A DNA stretch of 64,000 nt, from assembly GCA_905477785.1 (NCBI GenBank), contig CAJQGR010000010.1, positions 41,303-105,302 on the forward strand. The letters run 5' to 3'. This stretch comes from an uncultured Hellea sp. (lineage in GTDB: Bacteria > Pseudomonadota > Alphaproteobacteria > Caulobacterales > Maricaulaceae). Shown piece by piece: positions 1 to 8,958 of this stretch. The notes beneath the pieces were generated by a model. The model was not told the DNA's origin, did not search any database, and was given only the letters and a program-made list of their open reading frames with translations. Both the position numbers and the translations under genes were made by a program. How positions within the stretch are numbered: the first letter of the stretch is position 1; each line of letters begins with the position of its first letter.

Positions 1-239
1 GTCAAAAAGATATGGGTAACTTTTTTTTCTGTAAGTGCTTTTTTGAGCGCTTTCTTGTGTTCAGATGTATTTGGTCCAGGATCTATAACGGCTACGTTTT
101 TATTTCCAACAATATAGACACCTGTTCCTGTAAAAGTAAAAGGACCTGGATTATTGGCAATAACTCTTTTAACGAGAGGGCTCATGACAGAACATTCGCC
201 GTATTTAAAATCAAAGTCTTTTATAAATGGAATGCTCAT
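1..239 (-). CDS. MBL-fold metallo-hydrolase, N-terminal part (cut by window edge)
   Basis: Read on the minus strand, an open frame starts at ATG 239 and runs off the window start, giving 79 residues. It begins MSIPFIKDF and contains the blocks NPGPFTFTGTGVYIVG and VAVIDPGP. These are the first strands of the metallo-beta-lactamase fold as found in the short hydrolases common in alphaproteobacteria (glyoxalase II / RNase Z-like). The zinc-binding HxHxDH motif would lie beyond the edge, so catalytic competence cannot be judged. It lies 37 bases downstream of the secreted-protein gene on the same strand, so the two are probably co-transcribed. The substrate is unknown. The family call is fairly secure, the function is not. 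Confidence 0.72.
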   Translation of the reverse strand, partial: MSIPFIKDFDFKYGECSVMSPLVKRVIANNPGPFTFTGTGVYIVGNKNVAVIDPGPNTSEHKKALKKALTEKKVTHIFL

Positions 240-276
240 TATTTGAATATCATATGAAATTCTAGTTTAAACATTT

Positions 277-924
277 TTATCTTACACGTCTTACACGTAT
301 AGCAACCCCACGTGAGTTAATTCTCAGGAAGAAACTGCCTAAAGCCCCCTTGGATATTAATGCAGTATTTTTTTCCTGGTTTTTTGTTTTTGGTAATTTA
401 AAGCGTGTAGTATCGATTTGTTCCCAAACCTGTCCGTTTGTCATAAAGAACCTAGTTTTTTTATAGCCAAACTCTGTCGTTTTTTTGATATTTAAAACAA
501 CTTCATCAATATTTTTTACTTTAATATTTTGCTTTTTATCTTTTTTCTTATCTGATTTTTTTACAGGTGATATCAGATCATTTGTTTCTGTAACATTCTC
601 TGCGCTGGCTACACCTTCAGGCTTTTCTTTTAATCCAAATATGCGATTGATAGATAAAGAAGGAATATTAAAACCAAAGGCTTCGCGTTCAACATTTTCA
701 ATTTTTGATTTACTTACGGTCACTAATTCCCCGTCATTATTGGCCTTTTCAAAGCGTTCTACGGCGTTATCATAGCATTCAAGCCTTGTTTTTGGATTTT
801 TTAGAGACTTACATTTATATATAGCTAACAATTCATCTGGGGTATCTCTGTCTTGTGCGAAAGATATATTTATCGCGAATATGCCAATCACAGCTGATAT
901 TATCAGAAAGTTTGCTTTAATCAT
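277..924 (-). CDS. Secreted hypothetical protein with Cys-pair N-terminal motif
   Basis: A 215-residue protein with a clear signal peptide (hydrophobic residues 6-20, likely cut after SFA near residue 23). The mature N-terminus has a small motif with Cys38 and Cys50 (YKCKSL...RLECYD), which I recognise from many uncharacterised alphaproteobacterial exported proteins and which could form a disulfide. A Lys-rich, low-complexity stretch (about 115-135) separates it from a C-terminal domain with the pattern TNGQVWEQIDT and a very basic end (AIRVRRVR). No catalytic motif is visible. It is followed at short distance by the MBL-fold gene. Function is unknown; export to the periplasm is an inference from the signal peptide. 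Confidence 0.75.
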   Translation of the reverse strand: MIKANFLIISAVIGIFAINISFAQDRDTPDELLAIYKCKSLKNPKTRLECYDNAVERFEKANNDGELVTVSKSKIENVEREAFGFNIPSLSINRIFGLKEKPEGVASAENVTETNDLISPVKKSDKKKDKKQNIKVKNIDEVVLNIKKTTEFGYKKTRFFMTNGQVWEQIDTTRFKLPKTKNQEKNTALISKGALGSFFLRINSRGVAIRVRRVR

Positions 925-1186
925 TTGCTGCTCATTTGTATTAAAAAATTAATTTATTAACTAAATTCTTACCCGTCTATCCTTGAGTTATATATAGAAA
1001 TTCAAAAAGAACAATATTGAGATTAAGGTGGGTGGCAAATTTGCAACTATGCGATAAAAATATTTTTTTTATTAAATTTTAGTAATTTTTTTCTTGTGAC
1101 TCATCCTTTTATAGGATTTAAGCATAGATTACACACGGAATGAATCCGTCAAAATTAATATGAAACCAGTTCGAAGGGGTTCCTTT

Positions 1187-4100
1187 ATGAATATTTTAGA
1201 CAAAACACGTTTGCTTCAAACTTCTATTTTATCAAGTTTGATGATGGGACTGGGAGGAGTTGCTTACGCACAAGTTGATACAACCCCAGCTGAGGTAGAA
1301 CAAGTTGAAGCAGAAGCAGAAGAAGATGATTTTGCAGAGGAGAAAGGTGAAATAGTTGTTACTGGTTCACGTCTTCGTAGGAATGAATTTACATCCGCTT
1401 CGCCATTACAGGTTATCGATGGGGAGCTTGCTCGAGACCTAGGTTTAGTTGATGCTTCAGATTTACTAGGACAAACAACTGTTGTTCAAGGTCAGCAAAT
1501 TACTACTGGTTTATCAACATCAGCTGGTAATTTATCAGCTAACGGGCCTGGTTCTGCTACTGCATCTCTTCGTGGTTTGAATCCTGGACGTACATTAGTT
1601 TTAGTTAATGGTCGACGCTTAGCTCCTGCTGGTGTTCGTGGCGCTCCAAGTGCGCCGGACCTTAACCTTATCCCAGGCTCGCTTGTACAGCGCGTTGACG
1701 TACTTCTTGATGGTGCTTCATCGGTTTATGGTTCAGATGCTGTTGCGGGTGTTGTTAACTATCAGTTACAAAGAGAGTTCGAAGGTATTGAAATTGATGC
1801 ATACGCTACAATACCTGAGCTACCGGGTAATGCTGGTCACAGAGAAGTCTTTTCTCTTAAGACAGGTGTATCTAACGATAAAGGTTTCTTAACGTTCGCA
1901 GCTGAGCACAGCCGTGTGGCAGGATATCCTGAAAGTGCGTTGTCTGATTTTTATTCTCCATATAGCAATGGGTGCTTAAGTTATGTTACTCAGGGTGCTA
2001 GTGGTGAAATTTATGACCCAGACCGATGTGCTGGTTCTTTCGGTGCTGGCTCTGCTATTACTGGCATCGGGTATCTAGGTTATCAAGAAGGTAACGTAGG
2101 CGAGGTTTATCGAGGCTTTGCTTTACCAGATAACTTCACTGGAATTGGAATCACTGGAAACCTGATTCAGCCTGACGATCCAGATGGACAAAGATTGTTA
2201 ATATTCCCTGAAGAACTGGATGCAGCTTTTGCGCCAGACTTTAACCGTACATCAATGTTCACGTTTGGTGAGTATGACACGGGTCTCTATGGTAATATGA
2301 CAGCTTATTTTGAAGCTTCGTATGCTACCCGTGAGACAAAAACTAACACAGCTGGTCAGGGCGCCATTAATTTATCTGGTGACTATCCTCTTAATCAGTT
2401 CGATTTTGCTGGTACTAGCTCAACGCTTTTTTTCCAATCAACTTTTATTAACGACACAAATGTTGCGCAAACACGCTTCATCTCTGGTCTGAAGGGTGAC
2501 CTTCCTTTTCTTGAGGAAGCTGGTTTAAATAATTGGGCTTATGATGTTAATGTGAGTTATTCTCGTTCAAGTGGTCAAGATGCCGTAAAGGGTATCCCAT
2601 ACTTTCCGCGCCTAGCCCAAACACTTAACAATACAGTGGTTGATGCTACAACAGGTGAAATATCTTGTACGCCTGTAACTGTAGCAGGGGCGGATCAAGA
2701 CGTGCCTTGTCGTCCTTTAAACTTCTTTGAGCCAACTTTCTTGTTTGGCGGAGAATTTGAAGACCCAGAAGATACTGAATACCTTTTCCCGAATCGTTTA
2801 ACTGATACCATTGTTAAGCAAAACATGATTCAGGGTTATGTTTCTGGTGATCTTTTTGATATTCCCACAGGTGGTACAGTGATTGCTGGATTTGGTGGTG
2901 AATATCGTGAAGATATTATTGAAACACGCACCTCCTTAGCGGGTGATTTTGAAGGTTTCTTCAATGATCCAGGCTCAAATGGTAGAAGAACTTTACATGA
3001 AGTCTTCGGTGAGATTGAAGTGCCATTGGTTAAAGATCAGTATGGTATTCATGAGTTGAGTGTTAACCTCGCTGGACGTTATACCGATGAAAGTAACTTT
3101 GGTTCAGCTGAAACTTATAGTGTTAAGGGCGTGTTTGCTCCAACTGATTGGTTGAGCTTACGTGCCACATATGGCACATCATTCCGTGCTCCTAATTTAG
3201 GAGAGCAGTTTGGTGGACGCGTAACAGGATTTGCTAACCCAAGCGACCCATGTCGTGTTCCAGGTGTGGCTGTTCCGTTCCAAGATACTGATGGTGACGG
3301 AGAAGATGATAGACGTATCTATGATGCAAACTTAGACCCACGTGATGCTGACATTATTGCAAACTGCCAAAATGGCGGTGGCCCATTTGGTCTTGCTGCT
3401 ACGGACCCATTCAATTTAGGAGCCAATGGTATAGGTACAAGTCCAACCCCATTCTTCTATGGGTCACCAACAAGAGTGGCAACTGGTTCAAATCCTGATC
3501 TCAAGCCAGAAACTTCAACTGCGATCTCAGTAGGGGGGTCATTCGATCAGCCTTGGTTTGAAGATTTTGACTTACGTTTTGCAGTTAACTATTTTGAGAT
3601 AGAGATCAATGATGAGGTTAACCAGTTAACAGCTGGTACAATTGTTAATCGTTGCTATAACTCAACAGGGTTAACGGATCCAACATGTGAGTTTATAACA
3701 CGTGCTCCGCGTACAACTGATCCTACATCTGGTGAAGTGACATTTGTGTCAGCTTTAAATCAGAACTTAGGTGCCCAGTACGTTGAAGGTATCGACTACA
3801 ACGCTGAATTTGGTTTTGATTTCAAAGCACCTTTCTCAGATGACCAATTTGATTACAATTTAATCTTCCGTGCTACGCAGTCGCTCAGACAGGATATAGA
3901 GGAAGCTATTGTTACTGGTGTTAGAGTTAATGACAATTTGGGTGAATATGGTAATCCAAAGTGGCGCTTGAACTTTACACAGCAGCTAACTTGGAAAGAT
4001 TTTGGTTTCTTATTCCAGTCACGTTATCTTGATAGTATGGTTGAAAGTGTGATTGAATCAGAAAGAAATGATCCTGTTACTACTTTCTTCTCACGTTGTG

Positions 4101-4348
4101 TTCAAGCTGAGGGCGCTGGTACTCCAGAAAACCGTAATTGTCGTCAATATGATGATTTGGCTAGTTATTGGTTACATAGCGCATCAATATCATATTCGAA
4201 AGATACATATGTACTACGTGCAGGTGTAAACAACGTATTTGATACTGCTCCTCCTTTGACTGATAATAACAATTTAGGTAGCCTTGCGGGTATCGGCTAT
4301 GATATTGGCGGACGTACTTTCTTTGTAAACGCGACTAAAAAGTTTTAA
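1187..4348 (+). CDS. TonB-dependent outer-membrane receptor
   Basis: A 1053-residue outer-membrane receptor that imports a large or scarce substrate using energy passed on by TonB. It has a signal peptide ending in AYA, an acidic linker, the TonB-box/plug start EIVVTGSRLRR, a plug domain (about residues 60-200, with LRGLNPGRTLVLVNGRR and YGSDAVAGVVNYQL), then a long beta-barrel ending in aromatic F (TFFVNATKKF), as outer-membrane proteins do. I chose ATG 1187 because AAGGGG lies seven bases upstream; an in-frame ATG at 1160 would add nine residues. One extracellular-type loop (residue 700 on) carries a DTDGDGEDD calcium-loop-like stretch between cysteines. Length and plug sequence fit the oligosaccharide/peptide class of receptors in marine proteobacteria. 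The substrate cannot be told. The TonB2 operon begins about 0.5 kb downstream. Confidence 0.95.
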   Translation: MNILDKTRLLQTSILSSLMMGLGGVAYAQVDTTPAEVEQVEAEAEEDDFAEEKGEIVVTGSRLRRNEFTSASPLQVIDGELARDLGLVDASDLLGQTTVVQGQQITTGLSTSAGNLSANGPGSATASLRGLNPGRTLVLVNGRRLAPAGVRGAPSAPDLNLIPGSLVQRVDVLLDGASSVYGSDAVAGVVNYQLQREFEGIEIDAYATIPELPGNAGHREVFSLKTGVSNDKGFLTFAAEHSRVAGYPESALSDFYSPYSNGCLSYVTQGASGEIYDPDRCAGSFGAGSAITGIGYLGYQEGNVGEVYRGFALPDNFTGIGITGNLIQPDDPDGQRLLIFPEELDAAFAPDFNRTSMFTFGEYDTGLYGNMTAYFEASYATRETKTNTAGQGAINLSGDYPLNQFDFAGTSSTLFFQSTFINDTNVAQTRFISGLKGDLPFLEEAGLNNWAYDVNVSYSRSSGQDAVKGIPYFPRLAQTLNNTVVDATTGEISCTPVTVAGADQDVPCRPLNFFEPTFLFGGEFEDPEDTEYLFPNRLTDTIVKQNMIQGYVSGDLFDIPTGGTVIAGFGGEYREDIIETRTSLAGDFEGFFNDPGSNGRRTLHEVFGEIEVPLVKDQYGIHELSVNLAGRYTDESNFGSAETYSVKGVFAPTDWLSLRATYGTSFRAPNLGEQFGGRVTGFANPSDPCRVPGVAVPFQDTDGDGEDDRRIYDANLDPRDADIIANCQNGGGPFGLAATDPFNLGANGIGTSPTPFFYGSPTRVATGSNPDLKPETSTAISVGGSFDQPWFEDFDLRFAVNYFEIEINDEVNQLTAGTIVNRCYNSTGLTDPTCEFITRAPRTTDPTSGEVTFVSALNQNLGAQYVEGIDYNAEFGFDFKAPFSDDQFDYNLIFRATQSLRQDIEEAIVTGVRVNDNLGEYGNPKWRLNFTQQLTWKDFGFLFQSRYLDSMVESVIESERNDPVTTFFSRCVQAEGAGTPENRNCRQYDDLASYWLHSASISYSKDTYVLRAGVNNVFDTAPPLTDNNNLGSLAGIGYDIGGRTFFVNATKKF

Positions 4349-4373
4349 ATTACTCAGTAATTTGAATTTAATT

Positions 4374-4400
4374 AATCCCGCTTAATGCGGGATTTTTTTT
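4374..4400 (+). terminator. Rho-independent terminator after the TonB receptor
   Basis: An 8-bp stem AATCCCGC / GCGGGATT (4374-4381 with 4387-4394) with a 5-base loop, followed directly by a run of T to 4400. It lies 25 bases after the receptor stop codon and separates the receptor from tRNA-Gln and the TonB operon. Confidence 0.9.
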
Positions 4401-4525
4401 GTTGTAAACATATGTCATCCAGATTGTTAGGTAATTTTATTGTATTCTATAAGATAGAAATCATAGGTTGTAAGTTTTTTAAAAATCAGAACGATTTGAG
4501 TTAAAAACGAATTGCAATTATAAAT

Positions 4526-4553
4526 TTGAGCAGATAGAAGCCGCATTTATAAA
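4526..4553 (+). promoter_or_regulatory. Probable promoter of tRNA-Gln
   Basis: A TTGAGC box (4526-4531), a 16-base spacer and TATAAA (4548-4553) end 19 bases before the first base of tRNA-Gln. The position suits a sigma-70-type promoter for the tRNA. This is by eye only, in AT-rich DNA. Confidence 0.45.
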
Positions 4554-4572
4554 GTTGACTCTGTAGTGTTTT

Positions 4573-4646
4573 TGGGGCGTAGCCAAGCGGTAAGGCATCG
4601 GGTTTTGATCCCGTGATCGTTGGTTCGAATCCAGCCGCCCCAACCA
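4573..4646 (+). tRNA. tRNA-Gln (anticodon TTG)
   Basis: A full cloverleaf: acceptor TGGGGCG pairs with CGCCCCA, the D arm is GCCAAGCGGTAAGGC, the anticodon loop TTTTGAT carries TTG, and the T arm contains GGTTCGAATCC. CCA is encoded. The closing pair of the anticodon stem is a T-T mismatch. It stands alone between the receptor and the TonB2 operon. Confidence 0.95.
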
Positions 4647-4873
4647 CAGTCTTTGCAAATAATAACTTAAATACTATAAATGGTTAATTTTAACTGCCAA
4701 ATTTAAAATTGGACTGATATTTTATTAGAAACATTAATTTTCAGCATTAATCCCAAAAAAAATCCACAGATATGCATCCTAGCGATTGATTTAATATTTT
4801 TGGACGTGTAAGCGAATTCATATAATGATATAAAACTCTGTTCAATGAGCCTAAATTATTTTGGAGGGAAGTC

Positions 4874-5689
4874 TTGGTGAATTTACGTATCGCCACTAAA
4901 TCAATATTATTAGGGGTTGCAGCCTTAGTTGTTTCCGCGGGTAACAATGCTTATGCGCAGAGTTCATCCTTGGAAACCTACAAGAGTATACTACAGCAAA
5001 TATCTGACCTAAAATTATCTACAGCTCAGAAGGAAGTTTTTGTTCAAACTCAAAATGATAAAATTTCTAACCTTCAAGGACAGATTGAAGGAATTCCGGC
5101 CACAACAGTAACTGTTGGTCCATTGCTTCAAAAAATGGCAGCAGCTATCGAAAGTGAAATATATTCTGATTATCCTTTTAAAATTGAAGAGCGTTTAATT
5201 CGTCTTGATAAGTTTAAAGAAACGCTAGATGATCCTGAGGCATCACCGGGTCAAAAAATGAGACAGGCATTAAATATATACGATATAGAGGTGGGTTATG
5301 GTAATTCAGTTTCTTCATATACTGGTAATAACCCTATAAACCCTGGTGTTAGATATGCTGCTTGTCAAGAAGATCAGGATAGTCGCGCTTGTGGTTTAAC
5401 GGATGACCATAAAAAGAAAATGGCTTATAATAATGGTAAGCCAACAGGAAATGGGGCTTCAATTGAGGATCTAAAACCTGAGCTTATGGACGGCGCATAT
5501 CTTCATTATGGTCGACTTTCTTTTGTATATCTAGAATTTGATAGCTCAGAAGCTTGGCGATATGATTTAGACACTAAGAGTTGGGTTGAGTTATCGGGCT
5601 CTGATGTATTGGATGTTAGGAGAGCAGTTAGAATTGCACGTGGACAATCAGCACCAGGTGTTTTATCTGCTCCTGTACATTTGAATTAA
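4874..5689 (+). CDS. DUF3450 protein, first of two (TonB2 operon)
   Basis: A 271-residue exported protein of the DUF3450 family, which travels with TonB2-type ExbB/ExbD/TonB operons and is thought to be a periplasmic coiled-coil helper. It has a signal peptide (cut near AYA/Q), a coiled-coil region rich in Q, K and E (about 30-75), and the conserved C-terminal part with LHYGRLSFVYLEFDSSE and RRAVRIARGQSAPG. Compared with its paralogue just downstream it carries an extra segment of about 30 residues (about 154-190) with two cysteines. The start is TTG 4874 or GTG 4877; GGAGGG at 4863-4868 suits either. The exact biochemical role is not established for the family. Confidence 0.85.
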   Translation: MVNLRIATKSILLGVAALVVSAGNNAYAQSSSLETYKSILQQISDLKLSTAQKEVFVQTQNDKISNLQGQIEGIPATTVTVGPLLQKMAAAIESEIYSDYPFKIEERLIRLDKFKETLDDPEASPGQKMRQALNIYDIEVGYGNSVSSYTGNNPINPGVRYAACQEDQDSRACGLTDDHKKKMAYNNGKPTGNGASIEDLKPELMDGAYLHYGRLSFVYLEFDSSEAWRYDLDTKSWVELSGSDVLDVRRAVRIARGQSAPGVLSAPVHLN

Positions 5690-5763
5690 TAAAAATGGGT
5701 ACAGAAATGCTTTAGGGTATTTCTGAAGTAAATAAACAACGAAAGCAAACTTGGAAGGAAACC

Positions 5764-6525
5764 ATGTTAAAATCTTCAATTGCAAAGCGCTTTTTGATGC
5801 TAGGGGCTGCCGGGCTTATGATGTCTGGCCCTGCTTACGCTCAGCTTGAGAGTGCGTTAAATACGGCTAAAGCATCATCATCGGCAAGCGCAGCATCTCA
5901 ACAACGAATAGAGGGCCTTGATGACGAGGCTGATCAAGCGGTTCGAGAATTTCGTGCCGTTCTTCAGCAGAAAGATAATATAGCTCTCTTTATAGCTCAG
6001 CAGGACGTATTTTTGCAGTCGCAAAAGTCTGAAATAGCTAGTTTGGGGCGGCAATTGGGAACTGTTGAGCAGATTAAGCAAGGCATGTCACCCATGATGC
6101 TTAAAATGGCTGCAGAGATTGAAGATACCATTAAGGCTGATATTCCTTTTAACTTAACTGAGAGACTTTCTAGAGTTGAAAGAATGAAAAATGTTTTGGC
6201 TGATCCCGATGTATCGCCTGCAGAGCAATACAGACAGGTGTTAAATGCTTTTAAAATAGAAGTATCATATGGTCAGGGTATAGATAGTTATGAGGGTATG
6301 CACCCGACTCGACCAGGAAACGTCGTTAACTTCTTACGTTTTGGACGAGTATCTCTTGTTTATATGACAAAAGATGAGTCAGAGGTTGGTAGATATAATC
6401 TAGAAAATCGCTCATGGGATATACTTAAAGGTGCTGATGCTTTGGCTTTACGTAAAGCAATACGTATTTCCAAGGGTGAAGCAGCCCCAGATGTGGTCTT
6501 CGCGCCAGTCACAGTTAGCAATTAG
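5764..6525 (+). CDS. DUF3450 protein, second of two (TonB2 operon)
   Basis: A 253-residue paralogue of the preceding protein and the more typical family member. It has a signal peptide ending in AYA, a coiled coil (about 40-100), and the family signature YGQGIDSYEGMHP, then LRFGRVSLVYMTKDESE and RKAIRISKGEAAPDV near the C-terminus. AAGGA seven bases before ATG 5764 gives a firm start. Sixteen bases separate its stop from the GTG of the TtpC-like gene, so they are co-transcribed. It is presumed periplasmic and to act with the long ExbB-like subunit. No enzyme motif is seen. Confidence 0.88.
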   Translation: MLKSSIAKRFLMLGAAGLMMSGPAYAQLESALNTAKASSSASAASQQRIEGLDDEADQAVREFRAVLQQKDNIALFIAQQDVFLQSQKSEIASLGRQLGTVEQIKQGMSPMMLKMAAEIEDTIKADIPFNLTERLSRVERMKNVLADPDVSPAEQYRQVLNAFKIEVSYGQGIDSYEGMHPTRPGNVVNFLRFGRVSLVYMTKDESEVGRYNLENRSWDILKGADALALRKAIRISKGEAAPDVVFAPVTVSN

Positions 6526-6541
6526 GTTTGAGGGAAAAAAA

Positions 6542-7927
6542 GTGAGTAACAAAATGAAATTCTTTACTAAGACAACGGCCACTATAATGAGTGCCGCATT
6601 AATGCTTTCAGCTACTGCTGCGAGTGCTCAGATAAACTCTATAAGTGATCTTTTGAATCAGGTGCGTTCAGATTCTGCTAAAACTGCTGCAGAGAACCGT
6701 GATCGTGAAGCCAAATTTAGACAGAAACGTAATCAGCAATCTGCTCTTTTAAGGCAAGCTCGCGGCGAACTCGGGGCACTAGAGCGTAAAGCGCAAAGCG
6801 TTCAATCAACTTTTGATGCTAACGGAAGAAGAATAGCTCGTCTTGAGGGCGAACTTAGGGCAGCCCAGGGTGATTTTGGCGAAGTTTTTGGACTTGCAAG
6901 ATCTAAAGCGGGTGAGTTTAAAGCTATACTGGATAGTTCACTCATAACTGCTCAGTATCCCACCCGAACTGAGGTTCTAGGTACTGTATCAGAGTCTAAG
7001 GCTCTTCCAGACTCTGATCAGTTAAATGCAATCTGGCAGTCAATGCTTCAGGAGATTAAAGCGCAAAGACAGGTAGCTACTTTCTCAGCTCCTGTTGCTA
7101 ATGTTGATGATGGGGCAATGCAGTCAGTGACTCGTGTTGGACCATTTTCGATATTTACAGCTGAAAATGCTGACTTTTTACAATATACACCTCCTTCTGG
7201 AAGTGAAGAGAATACACTTCTTGCAAAATTACCTCGTCAGCCAGGCGGAGCAATCTCTTCTGCTGCTTCTGATGTAACTAAAACAAACTCGGGTATTGTT
7301 TATGCTCCGATTGACCCAACACGTGGAGAGCTATTAAAGTCTTTCGAACGTGTTCCGGACACTGGGGAGCGAATTGCACAAGGTGGAACTATCGGTAAGA
7401 TCATACTCTTATTATTAGCTATAGGTGTTCTATTTGGTATCCTTAACATAGTACGTCTTTCATTGGCTAAGATGGCTGTAGGTGGACAGAAGCGTAATGC
7501 CCAGCCTGATGAAAAGAATGCTTTGGGTCGTATTATGATGGCTTATGAAGGTTCAAAAAATAAGGATGCAGATACAGTCGAGCTCAAGCTTGATGAAGCT
7601 ATTCTTCGCGAGTCGCCCAAATTTGAATTTGGGTTGAACTTTTTAAAACTTGCGGCTGGTATAGCCCCTCTATTGGGATTATTGGGTACTGTTACAGGTA
7701 TGATTAAGACCTTCCAAGCTATGATGATTTACGGTACTGGTGATCCTCAGTTAATGGCTGGCGGTATTTCTGAGGCATTGGTAACTACGATGCTTGGTCT
7801 CATAGCTGCAATTCCTCTTCTAATATTGCATAGTTTCTGTTCTTCTATAGCGCGTTCTATTCAAGGAACGCTTGAGGAGCAGTCAGCTGGTATAGTTGCG
7901 CGTCATGTTGAAAGCCGTGGTGCGTAA
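6542..7927 (+). CDS. Long ExbB/TolQ-like proton channel subunit (TtpC type)
   Basis: A 461-residue MotA/TolQ/ExbB-family protein with a long periplasmic N-terminal half, as in the TtpC subunit of the Vibrio TonB2 system. In order: signal peptide (about 1-30, TAASAQ), a coiled-coil region (about 40-130), a linker, then three membrane helices starting at about residues 285, 370 and 410, with the ExbB core APLLGLLGTVTGMIKTF and GGISEALVTTMLGLIAAIP. I take GTG 6542 as start because GAGGG lies seven bases upstream; the frame is open further back but that part overlaps the DUF3450 gene. It probably forms a proton channel complex with the short ExbB and the ExbDs and drives TonB. Confidence 0.9.
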   Translation: MSNKMKFFTKTTATIMSAALMLSATAASAQINSISDLLNQVRSDSAKTAAENRDREAKFRQKRNQQSALLRQARGELGALERKAQSVQSTFDANGRRIARLEGELRAAQGDFGEVFGLARSKAGEFKAILDSSLITAQYPTRTEVLGTVSESKALPDSDQLNAIWQSMLQEIKAQRQVATFSAPVANVDDGAMQSVTRVGPFSIFTAENADFLQYTPPSGSEENTLLAKLPRQPGGAISSAASDVTKTNSGIVYAPIDPTRGELLKSFERVPDTGERIAQGGTIGKIILLLLAIGVLFGILNIVRLSLAKMAVGGQKRNAQPDEKNALGRIMMAYEGSKNKDADTVELKLDEAILRESPKFEFGLNFLKLAAGIAPLLGLLGTVTGMIKTFQAMMIYGTGDPQLMAGGISEALVTTMLGLIAAIPLLILHSFCSSIARSIQGTLEEQSAGIVARHVESRGA

Positions 7928-7962
7928 AATTCCAGTTATAAAGCTGTGGAAAGGTTAATCAG

Positions 7963-8484
7963 ATGAATCCCATCAATGTTTATAACGGCCTCCAAGAGTT
8001 TTTGGGAGTTGGCGGAGTTGTACTTTTTGTGATAATGTTAGTAACTTTCGCTCTTTGGACATTTATTCTTGAAAGGTTTGCGTATTATTTCTTTGCACAC
8101 AAACCTGCCATGTCTGAGTTGAAATTAGAGTGGAATGCTCGGAGCGACAAAACATCTTGGCGGGCCCATGCTGTTCGAGATGAAATGGTTTCGCAGATTA
8201 AGGAAAAAACTGATACTAATGTTGGCATTATCAAAACATTAGTTGCGTTACTTCCCTTGCTCGGTTTACTTGGTACTGTTACGGGTATGATCGAAGTTTT
8301 TGATGTGATGGCACTTTCAGGCTCATCTAATGCACGACTTATGGCTGGTGGAGTCTTTAAGGCAACAATCCCAACAATGGCGGGTATGACAGCAGCATTA
8401 TCAGGTTTATATTTTTCAACTGTATTGCCGCGTTGGAGTGCACGTGAAACTGCTCGTTTCTCTGATGAATTACAGGTAGGATAA
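7963..8484 (+). CDS. exbB: ExbB proton channel subunit
   Basis: A 173-residue inner-membrane MotA/TolQ/ExbB protein with three membrane helices: one near residues 15-35 and two in the C-terminal core LLPLLGLLGTVTGMIEVF and ...FKATIPTMAGMTAALSG. It is short for a classical ExbB, as is usual for the second ExbB of TonB2 operons. With ExbD it makes the proton-driven motor that energises TonB. It sits 35 bases after the TtpC-like gene and 4 bases before the first exbD. Confidence 0.92.
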   Translation: MNPINVYNGLQEFLGVGGVVLFVIMLVTFALWTFILERFAYYFFAHKPAMSELKLEWNARSDKTSWRAHAVRDEMVSQIKEKTDTNVGIIKTLVALLPLLGLLGTVTGMIEVFDVMALSGSSNARLMAGGVFKATIPTMAGMTAALSGLYFSTVLPRWSARETARFSDELQVG

Positions 8485-8488
8485 TATT

Positions 8489-8908
8489 ATGCGAAGAGGA
8501 CGCCGTAAATCAGGTGGTGATGAAGCCGAAGTAGATATGACGCCAATGCTTGACATTGTGTTTATCATGCTCATTTTCTTTATTGTGACTGCAACATTTC
8601 TGGATGAAAAGGGTGTAGACCTTACTCAGCCTCCACCGCCTCCAGACAATGATATACCAACAAAATCTACTCCTGCAATTACTGTGTATGTGGATGGTAG
8701 GGATCAGTGTTCTGTAGATGGGCAGGGTACAACTTGCGATAGAGTTTCTCTGCGTGTTGAACGATTGCTAGCTGATAAGCCAGGCGCGAGTGTTATTCTC
8801 AGATTAGACGAGGGTGCCAGGCATGAGCTTATGGTTGGCTTGAAAGATGAATTGGATACAAAAGGTTTGGCTTCGAAAATAGAAATTCTTCGAACAACTG
8901 GTTCTTAA
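8489..8908 (+). CDS. exbD: ExbD, first copy
   Basis: A 139-residue biopolymer transport protein. A basic cytoplasmic N-terminus is followed by one membrane helix holding the essential acidic residue (MTPMLDIVF, Asp22), then PPPPP and a periplasmic domain. This copy has two cysteines (CSVDGQGTTC) in the periplasmic domain that its neighbour lacks. AGGA precedes the ATG. It is the proton-conducting partner of ExbB. Confidence 0.93.
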   Translation: MRRGRRKSGGDEAEVDMTPMLDIVFIMLIFFIVTATFLDEKGVDLTQPPPPPDNDIPTKSTPAITVYVDGRDQCSVDGQGTTCDRVSLRVERLLADKPGASVILRLDEGARHELMVGLKDELDTKGLASKIEILRTTGS

Positions 8909-8958
8909 AAAGAATTTTTTGACGTATGCCTTCTGTGTAAATGAAATAAGGTAGTAAA

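Noticed and set aside
12-257. Plus-strand 81-residue open frame
   Set aside because: It is the shadow of the MBL-fold gene on the minus strand, which has recognisable motifs.
6431-6541. N-terminal extension of the TtpC-like protein
   Set aside because: It lies within the DUF3450 gene and would bury the signal peptide. GTG 6542 has a proper ribosome site.
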